From Planctomycetia bacterium (GTDB taxonomy: Bacteria; Planctomycetota; Brocadiia; Brocadiales; Brocadiaceae), in contig JABTVC010000002.1 of the NCBI GenBank assembly GCA_015075005.1, forward strand, positions 186,001 through 250,000: a stretch of 64,000 bases of DNA, given 5' to 3'. Shown here piece after piece: positions 1-9,897 of this stretch. The notes under the pieces were generated by a model. The model did not search any database, had not been told where the DNA came from, and saw only the letters and a list, made by a program, of their open reading frames with translations. The number at the start of each line of letters is the position of its first letter. Positions within the stretch are counted from its first letter, which is position 1. Both the position numbers and the translations under genes were made by a program.

Positions 1-1600
1 TTTTTCACGCATGATCGTGTGTTCGCCGGATATTTCTTTCTCTGAAAACAGGGGAAGCAGGGATAATGATTTACAAAGGAGTTCCTCAAGTTCTACCGTA
101 AATCCATGCTCCCCGATGATACGGATTATACCATAGGCGTGTCGTCTCAGGGAGTAAGGGTCTTGCGAGCCTGTCGGAATTAAATTCAGGGCAAAGCAAC
201 TGCATATCGTATCGAGCTTGTCGGCCAGCCCCACAACTGCCCCAATCTTTGACGCAGGGATAGCATCAGCTGAAAAACGAGGCATATAATGTTCCGCTAT
301 CGCCAAGGCAACCGATGGTTCTTCGCCATCCCATTCGGCATATTCCCTGCCCATAATCCCCTGTAACGATGGGAATTCACCCACCATCTGGGTTAACAGG
401 TCTGCCTTACACAAGAATGCAGCGCGTTCAACCAGGGTAACGTCTTCGGGAGACAGCATATTAAGGTTAATTAACCGGTGTGATAGAAAGCTGGAGAGTT
501 TGGCTATCCTGTCTGTTCTGTCACGATAATTCCCCAATTTTTCCAGGAAGGCGAGGTTCTTTAAACCCTCCACCCGTTTTTCAAGGGGGACTTTTCTATC
601 CTCTTTCCAGAAGAATCTGGCATCAGAGAGTCGTGCCTTTAATACACGCTCGTTACCCCGAACGGCCGTATCGGCGTTGCTTTCATTACGATTGAGAACG
701 GCTATAAATTTATTCAAAAGCTTTCCGTTTCTTTTTTTGATGGGAAAATACCGCTGATGTTCTTTCATGGCCGTTTCTATAACATGGGCAGGGATGTCAA
801 GGAATTCTTCATCAAAACCACATTCGATGGCATTGGGGTATTCCACCAGGTTTGTCACTTCATCCAGCAACGCTTCATCATCAATGGTTGTGCCATAAGG
901 CGACATGAGTTGTGTTATTTTCGTTCTCAGCGTCTCGCGACGCTCTGCCATATCAGCTACAACATGCTCCTGCTTCAGTAATTGTTTGTATATATCCCAA
1001 TCAGCTGTTGATATCTCAATTCTTTTGCCTGATAAGAAAGGATGGCCAAAGATAAATTTATCTGCCTTAATTCCATTGATTTCCATCGGAACAACCTTGT
1101 CCCCAAAGAGTGCAAGCAGTGAGCGTATGGGGCGGGCAAAGAATAAGGTGTTTCCTTTCCACTTCATCGATTTCGGGAATGAGATGTTCCTGATGATCTC
1201 CGGTAAAATTTCTGGTAAAATATGCAGCGTCTCCTGACCTTCCAGCCTTTTTACTGCAAAACAATAGTCCCCTTTAGGTGTCTTTTTATGAGAAGATTAT
1301 TTATGTCATACCCTGAGACTCTGGCAAAGCCAAGACCTGCTCGCGTAGGATTTCCGGTCTTATCGAAGGCGATTGATGCCGCAGGTCCCTGGATCTCTTC
1401 CGTAATACTTTCCTGTCTTTGTGGCAGACCCTTTACAAACAAGGCCAGCCTTCTTGGCGTGCCGGTAACACAAAGAGCATGTGTCTCTAGCCGGTGTTTT
1501 TCTGCACGTTCTGCAAACAATACCTTTATCTGGTTGAGTGCAGGAGTAATGTAACTTGCGGGGATCTCTTCTGTGCCGATTTCAAAAGCAGGTCAGTCAT
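1..1600 (-). CDS. glyS: Glycine--tRNA ligase beta subunit, 5' part, with two homopolymer frame breaks
   Basis: The minus strand encodes the N-terminal two thirds or so of the beta subunit of the alpha2-beta2 glycyl-tRNA synthetase, which charges tRNA-Gly in the cytoplasm. The 3' end lies beyond the left edge. The family start FEIGTEEIPASYITPAL, the TPRRLALFVKGL stretch, the FPKSMKW block and EHQRYFPIK are all readable. The chosen start is the ATG at 1600 (MTDLL...). Two one-base losses break the frame: one in the run at 1584-1587 (LLFEIG needs one more T) and one at 1269-1272 (KGDYCFA needs one more G). With both restored the frame is open to the edge, so sequencing error is more likely than decay of this normally essential gene. 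No glyQ lies upstream in the window. Confidence 0.85.
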
Positions 1601-1601
1601 T

Positions 1602-1855
1602 AGAGCCGCACGATATGTTTTCTTGTTAATACCCTTCAGGGCATTGCGGGTATCGACAATTATTTTGAGTTAGACAACTGATAATATAAGACATGTCAGG
1701 GTCTTTTGTCTTTGTCAGCGGCGTTGATACACAAATACTCATTGCATCTAACGTTGACAGGACACTGGCATCATCGGTTACACGGAAAAGCCCTTTTTCG
1801 ATAAACTGTGTAATGCAACAGATATTAATCAGTTGAACCTCTGATTGCAATAAAA
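1602..1855 (-). pseudogene. Remnant of a UDP-N-acetylglucosamine/UDP-glucose-type 6-dehydrogenase
   Basis: Pieces of a WbpA/Ugd-type nucleotide-sugar dehydrogenase are readable on the minus strand. EVQLIN is followed by QFIEKGLFRVTDDASVLSTLDAMSICVSTPLTKTKDPDMSYII, quoted here only as the blocks ICVSTPLTK and DPDMSYI. After a frame change comes the C-terminal block IIVDTRNALKGINKK. The Rossmann N-terminus, the catalytic middle and the junction between EVQLIN and QFIEKG are missing, so this is an internally deleted scar, not a gene. The C-terminal block runs almost directly into the glyS start. Assignment rests on recognising the STPL.....PD.SY and VDTRNA motifs of the family. Confidence 0.6.
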
Positions 1856-2168
1856 AAATACGGGATAACCACGTATACTCCTTGACATTACCTCATTCCT
1901 TGCGTAAAATCCTTTACATACAGGCGTCCTTCGTGATGACAAGGTATGCAGCCGCAGACTGAAGCCTGCGGCTACCAGCAGAACCGCGCATAAACACAAT
2001 GAATATTCCTATGCAATTCATTGAAATGTACAGGGATTTCAAAGTTACAAGGTTCAAAGTTATAGGGCGGCACGGACAAACTTGTTTGCCCGTGCTTAAT
2101 TTAACGGTAAATATTCTGCGATAGAGGGTCGGTTTCACCAGATTAAGCGGTTTTAATCGACACTACAA
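1856..2168. other. Intergenic gap between glyS side and yhaM-like gene
   Basis: No gene is supported here. A short perfect inverted repeat (GCCGCAG at 1951-1957 with CTGCGGC at 1966-1972) forms a small hairpin of a type often found dispersed in genomes. The divergent arrangement means promoters for both sides should lie here, but no confident -35/-10 pair can be picked. Confidence 0.4.
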
Positions 2169-3113
2169 ATGCCCAGAAAATATATATCCGGCCTGAAAAC
2201 CGGAGAGTTTGTAGAAGAGGTATTTCTTGTTCTGAAAAAGGAAGTAAAGGAAACACGGGAAAAAAAACCGTATCTTAATCTGCAACTGGCCGACAAATCC
2301 GGTTCTGTTGAGGCACGGAAATGGGATGCACCTCCTCAACTTTGTGGCAGCTTCAGTAAAGATGCGTTCGTAAAGATAAAAGGCGTTGTCGAGACCTTCA
2401 ACAACACCCTGCAAATCCGTGTTAACGAAATCTGTACCATAGAAGATGCGCAAGTACAGATGAGCGAATTCATACCAAGCACGGAAAAAGATATTTCCGT
2501 GATGATGAATGAACTCAAGCAGCTTATTAATACGATTCGGGATCCCTATCTTTTAAAGCTGTTACAGGCATTTTTTACCGATGAATCCTTTTGTAAAGTA
2601 TTTTCCACCGCACCTGCCGCCACACAATATCACCATGCCTATTTGGGAGGGCTATTGGAACATATCCTTTCTGTTGCCAAACTGGCAGACAGCTTTTCAA
2701 CTCAGTATCCTGCAATAAAAAGAGATTTGTTACTTACGGGCGTTATTATACACGACATTGGGAAAACACGGGAATTGTCCTGCGAACGCAGTTTTCAATA
2801 TACGGATGAAGGACAACTTACAGGACACCTTATATCGGGCGTCCTTATGGTCTATGAAAAGGCCCACCAAATCGATGAATTTCCAGCGGATCTGCTCAAC
2901 GTCCTTTTTCACCTTATATTAAGCCATCACGGGGAATATGAATGGGGTTCACCGGTAAAGCCGGGCACACCAGAGGCTATTGCCCTGCATCACCTTGATA
3001 ATCTGGATGCAAAGGTACATGCAGCAACAAAGGCAATAACCGAGCATAAAGACACAAGCAGCTCCTGGACAGAATACGTTAAGATGTTTGAACGGAGACT
3101 TTATAAAAAGTAA
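2169..3113 (+). CDS. YhaM-type 3'-5' exoribonuclease (OB-fold + HD domain)
   Basis: The 314-residue protein has the length and domain order of the YhaM/CBF1 family. An N-terminal OB-fold nucleic-acid-binding domain (about residues 12-95, with LNLQLADKSGSVEARKW) is followed by an HD phosphohydrolase domain (about 150-290). The metal-binding HD pair is H195-D196 in VIIHDIGKTREL, with upstream H in GLLEHILSVAKLAD and downstream HHGEYEWGSP. The family trims RNA or single-stranded DNA from the 3' end in the cytoplasm. The ATG at 2169 has no clear Shine-Dalgarno sequence, and no better start is seen. RNase R lies two genes downstream on the same strand, so two RNA 3' exonucleases are near neighbours, though 0.9 kb apart. 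Confidence 0.85.
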   Translation: MPRKYISGLKTGEFVEEVFLVLKKEVKETREKKPYLNLQLADKSGSVEARKWDAPPQLCGSFSKDAFVKIKGVVETFNNTLQIRVNEICTIEDAQVQMSEFIPSTEKDISVMMNELKQLINTIRDPYLLKLLQAFFTDESFCKVFSTAPAATQYHHAYLGGLLEHILSVAKLADSFSTQYPAIKRDLLLTGVIIHDIGKTRELSCERSFQYTDEGQLTGHLISGVLMVYEKAHQIDEFPADLLNVLFHLILSHHGEYEWGSPVKPGTPEAIALHHLDNLDAKVHAATKAITEHKDTSSSWTEYVKMFERRLYKK

Positions 3114-3303
3114 CTAAATTGCTACATAATTATACGATCATGACACAGCGGGTCTAAAATAAACGACAAATGTAAGGGGTAGTTTCCTCTGGTGAAATTT
3201 GGTTCAAGGTAGCAAAGAAGACAAGCTATTGTCAATAAAGCGCGGTTAAAATCAAAGATATGTGATATTTCTTCGGTGCTTATGAGGGGAATAAGGTATT
3301 TCA

Positions 3304-3873
3304 ATGAACACCGCAATTACATCAAAATATTTCACAACGTACCCTTTCCTTCTGTTTCTTTCCATTTCACAATCCGTGTTCAGCGAAGACTTGAAATTTC
3401 CACAAAGGAAACAGAGTATCCAAAGGTCTGGGGATAGCACAACAACGGCACAACTAACAAATGGATGCCGCTATATGTCATTCGGAACGTATGGCCACAA
3501 GAATGCCACCGCCAATTGGGCAGATTTCGAGAGTTTCCAATGTGATATGAAAACTGATACTGATGGTAAAACATTTACAAAGCTTCTTCTTGTGATAACT
3601 GACGAATTGGGCAACAAGGGTAAGGCAGCAATTGGGATAAAATCATATAAAGATTTATTGAAAATTACTGACGGAAAATGGCAAACTCTTACCGTTCCAC
3701 TCCACGGTGTTTTTTATGACTGGCGTTATCCGGAAGGCCAGAATGGTTCAAAGATACAGCTTGATCTAAGCCAAATAAAGCAAGTTGAGTTTGCCCCCTG
3801 GTATGGAAAAAATAAAAGATCTGGTGCCATTTATTTAGATAATCTTCGGGTAGTAAGAACCAGCAACAGGTGA
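3304..3873 (+). CDS. Secreted protein with a CIA30/CBM-like beta-sandwich domain
   Basis: This 189-residue protein starts with a typical signal peptide (hydrophobic segment FLLFLSISQSVFS, cleavage near residue 27). The rest reads as one beta-rich domain with the pattern WADFESFQCDMKTD, KWQTLTVPL and GAIYLDNLRVV. This resembles galactose-binding-like carbohydrate modules or CIA30-like domains, in which a strand pair ends in a DNLR motif. An AAGG sequence about 9 bases before the ATG supports the start. No catalytic motif is visible. A role in binding sugar or cell-wall polymer is an inference from fold resemblance only. Confidence 0.55.
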   Translation: MNTAITSKYFTTYPFLLFLSISQSVFSEDLKFPQRKQSIQRSGDSTTTAQLTNGCRYMSFGTYGHKNATANWADFESFQCDMKTDTDGKTFTKLLLVITDELGNKGKAAIGIKSYKDLLKITDGKWQTLTVPLHGVFYDWRYPEGQNGSKIQLDLSQIKQVEFAPWYGKNKRSGAIYLDNLRVVRTSNR

Positions 3874-4047
3874 TGAGAGATAGAATTAGAGAACGTCAAT
3901 GTCTTCTTTTTACTGAAATTTAAAATTACAAGGGTTATAGATTCAAATATTTCTGATCGTTTAGTCCTGATTTCTATTCAGTTATTTAACACAGTTAAAA
4001 ATACACCCTGAAAGACGTTTTTGCAAGGTACACTAAGGAAAAGTCCT

Positions 4048-6246
4048 ATGATCAATCCTATCGACATCTTCAAATTAATTCGTAGCAAAATATATCGCCC
4101 CATGACGGCCGCCGAGCTGGCAGAGCATTTTGAAATAGCCGATGCAGAATACCGTCAATTCTGTGACCTTTTGCAGGAATTGGAGTTTTCTGGCGAAATT
4201 GTAAAGATCAAGCAAAAACAGTACGCTGACCCGGAAAAGGTACACCTGCTGGTGGGCACCCTGGAATGCAATTCACGGGGATTTGGTTTTGTTGTTCCGG
4301 CTAAAAAAGACGGCGGTGAGGATATTTATGTCAATGAAGAAGGCATGGGGTCTGCCATGCATGGAGACCTCGTGGTGGTGCGGCTTCCCGCAAGGGTCCA
4401 AATTCCCAGAAAAAGGAAAGAAAAGGGAAGAAGCACAACGGGCCAAATTGTTAATATTTTGAGACACGCAAATGACTTCGTCGTAGGTTCCTTTGGAAAA
4501 ACAAAACAATTGCGGTTTGTTGCCCCGGACAACCCCAAATTATTCAGAGATATCTATGTTGCGGAAGACGGTACAAAAGGTGCACAACCCGGCGATAAAG
4601 TAGTCGTTCGGGTCACAGCGTGGCCTTCCCGGCACCTCAATCCGGAAGGAGAGGTTACAGAAGTCTTAGGGAAGGAAGGAGATCCCAAGGTTGAACACCG
4701 TTCTATAATCTATCAATTTAAACTCCCTCACACGTTTGCCCAGAAAATAACAAAGGAAATGATGCATGTGCCCCATGCCGTTTCTCAAAAAGAAATTCAG
4801 GGCAGGCTCGACTTGCGCAACAAACTCATCATTACTATCGACCCGGATGATGCCAAAGATTTTGACGACGCAGTCTCTCTCGAAAAGGATAGCAATGGAG
4901 ATTGGTATCTTGGCGTACATATAGCAGATGCTTCATACTATGTAAAACCTGATACAGCTATCGACAAAGAGGCAAGGTATCGGAGTACCAGCGTTTATTT
5001 ACCCGGTGAAGTCATTCCCATGCTGCCCGAAATGTTATCAAACAATATCTGCAGCCTGAAAGAAGGCGAGGATCGCCTCACCAAAAGTGTTTTTATGACC
5101 CTCGACCCCAAAGGACGCCTTCTCAAAAAAGAGATCGGGTATTCGGTTATTAACGTTACCAAACGTTTGACATACAAACAAGCCTCCGCCATCCTTAATA
5201 ATGAAACAGGCATAAACATATCTGACGAAGCGGCTGATATGCTCCGTACTATGGCACATCTTGCAGAATTGCTCTTTAAAAACCGGATGGAACGGGGCGC
5301 CATAGAGCTGGACCTCCCTGAAATCTCATTAATATTGGACGAACAGGGCTACATAAAGGATGTTGAAAAGGTTGAAAGGGATATGTCGCATAAATTAATA
5401 GAGGAATGTATGCTCCTGGCAAATGAAACGGTGGCAACGTTCATGTTTGAAAAAAAGATGCCGCTGTTGTGTCGTATCCACCCGGAACCAGATGAAGATA
5501 GCATGCAGGAATTTGCCGAGTTTGTCCGCGGACTCGAACATACCAGGATAGACCCCTTTAAAAGCAAGCACCTGCAGTCACTGCTCGACAAGGTGCGTGG
5601 AAGACCCGAGGCTTATACGGTAAATCTCGTACTGCTGAAATCGATGGAACAGGCAGTTTATGCGGCAGGCGAAGGAAGGCACTTTGCGCTGGCACTGGAT
5701 CATTATACACACTTTACCTCTCCCATCCGCCGCTATCCGGACATGCTTGTCCATAGGATTTTAGACCAATATTTTTCTGGTGAGTTGTCGTCTCATTCTG
5801 TGCGAAATGCATGGATGAACTGTTTACCTGAATGGACAGGACATTGTTCGATGGCCGAACGCAGGGCAGATGAGGTAGAAAGGGAAATCACCAAACTCAA
5901 ATTACTCCGGTTCCTTGAAAATGAAATTGGAAAGACATTCGAGGGGGTGATTACCGGTGTTCAGGAATTCGGCTTCTTTGTCCAGTTAAACAAGTATCTG
6001 CTGGAGGGTCTTGTCCACATCCGCACCCTGTCTGACGATATCTATCAGGTAGACAAAAAAAACATGGCACTTGTTGGCACGCGCCATAAAAAGATGTATA
6101 AGATTGGAGAGGTTGTAAAGGTAAAAATCTATAAGATCGACTTTTTAAAACGTGAAATTGATTTTATACACTGTGGCAATCGGGAGGAAAAAGGCAAAGG
6201 TGGAAAGTCGCCAAAGATTACAGAAGACGACTACAGTGAAATATAA
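4048..6246 (+). CDS. rnr: Ribonuclease R
   Basis: This is a processive 3'-5' exoribonuclease that degrades structured RNA in the cytoplasm. Visible in order are an N-terminal winged-helix region (MTAAELAEHF), cold-shock-type OB domains (GFGFVVPAKKDGGEDIYV), the RNB catalytic domain with TIDPDDAKDFDDAVSL (the aspartate cluster that binds Mg2+) and HFTSPIRRYPD, and a C-terminal S1 domain (FEGVITGVQEFGFFVQL). The length of about 732 residues fits RNase R rather than RNase II. The ATG at 4048 is chosen because AAGGAAAAG lies 7-8 bases upstream. The TTG at 4021 in the same frame has no ribosome site. Confidence 0.95.
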   Translation: MINPIDIFKLIRSKIYRPMTAAELAEHFEIADAEYRQFCDLLQELEFSGEIVKIKQKQYADPEKVHLLVGTLECNSRGFGFVVPAKKDGGEDIYVNEEGMGSAMHGDLVVVRLPARVQIPRKRKEKGRSTTGQIVNILRHANDFVVGSFGKTKQLRFVAPDNPKLFRDIYVAEDGTKGAQPGDKVVVRVTAWPSRHLNPEGEVTEVLGKEGDPKVEHRSIIYQFKLPHTFAQKITKEMMHVPHAVSQKEIQGRLDLRNKLIITIDPDDAKDFDDAVSLEKDSNGDWYLGVHIADASYYVKPDTAIDKEARYRSTSVYLPGEVIPMLPEMLSNNICSLKEGEDRLTKSVFMTLDPKGRLLKKEIGYSVINVTKRLTYKQASAILNNETGINISDEAADMLRTMAHLAELLFKNRMERGAIELDLPEISLILDEQGYIKDVEKVERDMSHKLIEECMLLANETVATFMFEKKMPLLCRIHPEPDEDSMQEFAEFVRGLEHTRIDPFKSKHLQSLLDKVRGRPEAYTVNLVLLKSMEQAVYAAGEGRHFALALDHYTHFTSPIRRYPDMLVHRILDQYFSGELSSHSVRNAWMNCLPEWTGHCSMAERRADEVEREITKLKLLRFLENEIGKTFEGVITGVQEFGFFVQLNKYLLEGLVHIRTLSDDIYQVDKKNMALVGTRHKKMYKIGEVVKVKIYKIDFLKREIDFIHCGNREEKGKGGKSPKITEDDYSEI

Positions 6247-6505
6247 GAGTTCCATTGTGCAGACTCATAAAACATGAGGGAATGACAGGTATGTTTCAAT
6301 TCCATTGCTACAAACGTCCTGCTAGCATCAGCCGCCTGTCACCTTTAAACCTATGCCAAGCATGGTCATAATCAGAAACATATAGGCACTGATTTTTGCA
6401 AGGGGTGCTATTTGTATGGATGCGATCGTCTCATTCCTTTCCTTTTACAAATTCTTCCTCATAACGAATCTTTTGCGACAGTGTTTCTTGTAAATTACAA
6501 ACCTT
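6247..6505. other. Intergenic gap with a possible membrane-protein fragment
   Basis: No intact gene is present. On the minus strand, roughly 6330-6430, a stretch reads IAPLAKISAYMFLIMTMLG and continues IGLKVTGG before a TGA. It looks like one hydrophobic helix from a transporter N-terminus. It has an upstream stop and no good start codon, so it may be a remnant or chance. Confidence 0.25.
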
Positions 6506-7156
6506 CTACTCAAATGCTATAGGGTAAGAATACACTACTCCAAGGGTTGAACAAAGGAGTATTCCTCCTATGACGAGCAGCGTAATCCGATACCTGGGGG
6601 ATTCAATCTGTGTTGAGATACCGCCAAAGAACATGACTGATGCAAAGATTACCGTAAGCATAACGTAATGATCAGAATTCTCATTGGCTTGTCTCGCTTC
6701 ATCAAACTTTTGCGCAGACTCTTCACTCAGGCGTTTTGCTTCCTGTTCGGATTCAAGATTATATTCCTCCATAACAAGAGGATGCAGAGGTGACTGAGGA
6801 TTCTGGAATGGCTTGGTGGCGAGCCAGGCATCCATTGCCCGCTTTAATTCAGGCCGGAAACGATTGTAAAAAAAATTTGAAAGGGAATCCTTGTGGCTTT
6901 CTTTGCCTTTGAGGTATTCTATAAAGAGTATCCCATCCGTCGTGCGCATCTGTCCTGCGCGTATGGTTTGTTCTGCACTTTTACGACCCAGGGCATCCAC
7001 CGCACTAAGCCGGAATGCCTGAATCCCGCTCCATAATGTAGCCTGGTACGTACACCATGCTGAAGCTATCGTTGACAGGGCAAGAATAATTGTTGTCGCT
7101 AATTCAATGGAATGTCTAAAGCGTTCCTTTTCATCGTGTATGTTTTCTTTTGCCAT
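6506..7156 (-). CDS. Integral membrane protein, DUF4337-like
   Basis: This 216-residue protein has one N-terminal hydrophobic helix (about residues 20-40, ATTIILALSTIASAWCTYQA), a long charged, helix-prone middle region (about 45-160) and two closely spaced C-terminal helices (VMLTVIFASVMFFGG and ITLLVIGGILLC). That arrangement, and the WCTYQATLW segment after the first helix, resembles DUF4337 proteins, whose function is unknown. The start is set at the ATG at 7156 because GGATGAGGTG precedes it. The GTG six bases upstream is part of that ribosome site. It stands alone between RNase R and an IS remnant. Confidence 0.55.
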   Translation of the reverse strand: MAKENIHDEKERFRHSIELATTIILALSTIASAWCTYQATLWSGIQAFRLSAVDALGRKSAEQTIRAGQMRTTDGILFIEYLKGKESHKDSLSNFFYNRFRPELKRAMDAWLATKPFQNPQSPLHPLVMEEYNLESEQEAKRLSEESAQKFDEARQANENSDHYVMLTVIFASVMFFGGISTQIESPRYRITLLVIGGILLCSTLGVVYSYPIAFE

Positions 7157-7206
7157 AAGCACCTCATCCTTTAACTACTTTGTGATGATCAAGATATCAA
7201 TTTTTT

Positions 7207-7559
7207 GGTTCTACAGGAATAAGGGTGTGATTTTTCATTAGCATATTTCTGGATACAAATTTAACCCGCCGCAGTGGAAGAGTATATCGTTTTTAAATCT
7301 GATGTTGAACACTCCTGTAATACTGCTATCGCAAACCGCTCGAAAAGTTTTGTGAATCGTCCCTGGCATTCCGGACATGCCCACGTTGTATCCTTACTGC
7401 GGACTTCTACCTCTACCTCCTGCCTGACAACCTCTAATCTTACTCCCGCTACATACCACGGTTGATTCAATCCCAACAGCTCGTCATATAATGCCGTATC
7501 TTTCATACGGCCATTCTAATTTATCCCGCTTATTTTAGCACCCTTATTCCTGCAGAACC
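7207..7559. mobile_element. 353-bp ISL3-derived mini-element with intact terminal inverted repeats
   Basis: The two ends match as inverted repeats over 21 bases with one mismatch. The left end at 7207-7227 reads GGTTCTACAGGAATAAGGGT(G) and the right end at 7539-7559 is its complement with G for A. Between them is only a shrunken ISL3-type transposase reading frame. No 8-bp target duplication is evident (left flank AATTTTTT, right flank ACTAATAT), so the insertion is old or has been rearranged. It looks like a MITE-like non-autonomous derivative that a full ISL3 element elsewhere could move. Confidence 0.75.
7261..7506 (-). pseudogene. Internally deleted ISL3 transposase remnant
   Basis: The 81-codon frame begins like an ISL3 transposase (MKDTALYDELLGLNQPWYV) and keeps the first zinc-finger half, WACPECQ. 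It then jumps directly to RFTKLFERFAIAVLQECST, a block that in full proteins lies roughly 50 or more residues further on. A second jump leads to an unrelated-looking tail and stop. The second CxxC of the finger and all of the DDE catalytic domain are missing, so no transposase activity is possible. It fills most of the mini-element between the inverted repeats. Confidence 0.7.
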
Positions 7560-7707
7560 ACTAATATTTCAGGAAGCAATATTTGAAAATGCTTAATATA
7601 TTTGCTAGTATACGATGATGCCTGTTGCATTAACCTGAATCTCTTGTCAATCCAGACATGGTAGGAAGTTTTTCATATTTCTTTATATCCTGATCGGTAA
7701 ACTTAAA

Positions 7708-8388
7708 ATGGTTAAATATTTTTTTAACGACTTAATCCAGGCCTGCTTTAAAGATAAATTCCTTTTCCTGCTCATCTCTATATTGTGCCTGCTAGTCTTT
7801 GTCCCTATCTTTAGAGGCTTTGTAGAAATTCGTATCCTCACGAACATATTATTGACAACCACTTTGATATCCGGAGTCTATGCAGTCAATAAAAAGACAT
7901 GTCCTGCTCACTGCTGTATTCCTTGCCATGCCCTTCCTTGCGTCAATGTGGACAGGCATTTTCTGAAAATTCCATCTCTTTTCTGGTGGGAGAGGTTTTG
8001 AATATTGTTTACGTGTTTTATCATAATCACCATCCTATCCATCCTGTTCGGAGAGCAAGAGGTTACAACGAATGTTATTTACGGATCGATTGTCGTTTAC
8101 CTGCTCATTGCAATAATGTGGGCATTTATTTATTCAGTCCTGGATATTATTCAACCGGGATCCTTTGCCATAGGAGAACATCAAGTCGAAGCCGGCAGAC
8201 TCCTTTTTATTTATTTCAGTTTTGTCACTATCACCACATTGGGCTACGGTGATATCACTCCCGTAACTGCCCCGGCAAACTCCTTTGCAATCCTTGAGGC
8301 TGTCATAGGTCAAATTTATCTTGTTGTAACGGTTGCAAGGTTGGTGGGTATAAACATCTCACAGTTTATGAATAGGAAATCCGGTTAG
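7708..8388 (+). CDS. Potassium-channel-type ion channel, three homopolymer frame breaks
   Basis: Read with three one-base corrections, this is a membrane channel of about 226 residues with several transmembrane helices (FLFLLISILCLLVFVPIF, ILTNILLTTTLISGVYAV, VLLTAVFLAMPFLASMW, FIIITILSILFG, VYLLIAIMWAFIYSVL). It has a pore loop with the K+ selectivity filter in TITTLGYGDITPVT and a final inner helix (SFAILEAVIGQIYLVVTVARL). The extra bases lie in AAAAA at 7891-7895, TTTT around 7959-7962 and TTT at 8008-8010. Removing one base from each gives one continuous reading frame. The pattern fits sequencing error better than decay, because no other damage is seen. Confidence 0.7.
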
Positions 8389-8511
8389 ATCATCAATAAT
8401 TCTGAACCAGATATTAGGATTTAATCCCATTGTGGCTGCCTTCCTGCGTGGATTTAGTGATGGTCAGGATATCGCTTTTCTGGTGATGACTATTCCGTTA
8501 TTCTTCCGTTT

Positions 8512-9873
8512 TCAGAAGTCGATCTTCATCCGCACGCCCGCCACGACCGTCGTATCAACTCTGCCGCTGGCAGGTTCGATAACTTGCAGATCGGGTGTAA
8601 TATGAAGCCATGGAGTTATGGCGATGTTGTAGTAAAGTTCCACGCCTTGTTCGTCCTGTGCCCGCCTTTCGATGACTCGGGGGAGTTTGTCACTAATGGC
8701 CAGGTAGTAATAACCGACTCCAAAACTGTCGTTGTCACGCCTTGGTACAAGTCCCTTCCCACCGAGTCCGATGCTGTAGATCTCCTGAACCGGGTTCACC
8801 TCACCATTGGTCAATCCGAATCGGCCAAACAGCCCAAATCCCCTGTCTTGCTTTCCGGGAACCACATAGAAGTACTGATCGAAGTCATATAAGAACGACC
8901 AGTCGTGACCCTTCCGTTCTAACCCTGCGGTTGATTCGGTGATGATGGCCCCGACAACCTCGCGGGAATTCTGCTCAAACTGGATGCGGCTCCTGTCGCT
9001 CCATGTCCAACCTATACGCTGGTGTCCTACAAGCCCAAGGGGTTTAATTTGAATTATTGCCTGCTGGTAAACGGTGGTACCTCTCTCGAAGACCGTGTCG
9101 AACCCGCTGTGGTCCGCCGTTCCTTCGGAATCGATCACCATCGTGGGGATGGTTATCCATTCGGCCGGCCGGAGGATGAGCCCTGCAGCCAGTGCATCTA
9201 TCGGGAACGTGGTCGCCAGGGCGGCATTGAAGTTGAATGCGGTGTTCATGAATTGCTCAGTCTCGTTGCTGGCAAAGACGTTCGTCTCACGGAGGGACAT
9301 TTTTCCGGCCACAACGCCGACCCAGGGAGCCAGGAATTGCAGATAATAGAGATCTGTCAGTGCAGTAAGGTCTCTTTCCGGTACCGGAAAGAGTGATACC
9401 GTATTGACGGGAAGCAGTGCCCCGGTATTGAGGTTGTTGCTGTTCCCGTACCGGGTTTCTCCGCGGGCAACGAACAGGCCGCCTGGCCACAAACCCGCCT
9501 TGCCCGTGTCAATCTGAAAGCCGTATCGCATATTCCCATGGTAAGGATAATCATAATCGGTTCCGCCTGCCCAGTTCCCCTGAAGGGTCTGGATGAGGCT
9601 TACATCAAATCGAATGCCCTTATCCATCAACTGCTGACGGGTGCCTCCCCAGTCTCCCGTCAGCCCCGCGCTGTGCCACAGACCGCCGGTATAATCTAGC
9701 CAGGGAACCAGTCGGGGCATTTCCCCGGCGGTCTGATTAGTCGCTGTTGCCGATTCCTGCGCATGCTCTTTGGGTACTTCCGCAGCAGACCGGGCTTCCT
9801 CCGCACCTGCGCCAGTAAACGTCATTATTGTAAGCGATGTTACAATTATCCATGATTTCCAAAATGTGTGCAT
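8512..9873 (-). CDS. Carbohydrate-selective porin, OprB family
   Basis: This outer-membrane beta-barrel protein of about 453 residues has an N-terminal signal peptide (SWIIVTSLTIMTFTGAGA). After it comes the OprB-type entry motif LTGDWGGTRQQLMDKGIRFDVSLIQ, then many alternating beta strands, the YYLAISD and GVELYYNIAITPWLHITPDLQVI stretch and a terminal phenylalanine (RMKIDF). The last two features are usual for barrels inserted by Bam. Family members let sugars cross the outer membrane. The ATG at 9873 is preferred because AAGGAAGA lies 7 bases before it; the ATG at 9891 overlaps that site. It is GC-richer than its left neighbours. Confidence 0.85.
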   Translation of the reverse strand: MHTFWKSWIIVTSLTIMTFTGAGAEEARSAAEVPKEHAQESATATNQTAGEMPRLVPWLDYTGGLWHSAGLTGDWGGTRQQLMDKGIRFDVSLIQTLQGNWAGGTDYDYPYHGNMRYGFQIDTGKAGLWPGGLFVARGETRYGNSNNLNTGALLPVNTVSLFPVPERDLTALTDLYYLQFLAPWVGVVAGKMSLRETNVFASNETEQFMNTAFNFNAALATTFPIDALAAGLILRPAEWITIPTMVIDSEGTADHSGFDTVFERGTTVYQQAIIQIKPLGLVGHQRIGWTWSDRSRIQFEQNSREVVGAIITESTAGLERKGHDWSFLYDFDQYFYVVPGKQDRGFGLFGRFGLTNGEVNPVQEIYSIGLGGKGLVPRRDNDSFGVGYYYLAISDKLPRVIERRAQDEQGVELYYNIAITPWLHITPDLQVIEPASGRVDTTVVAGVRMKIDF

Positions 9874-9897
9874 AACAATTCTTCCTTTCATCTGATT

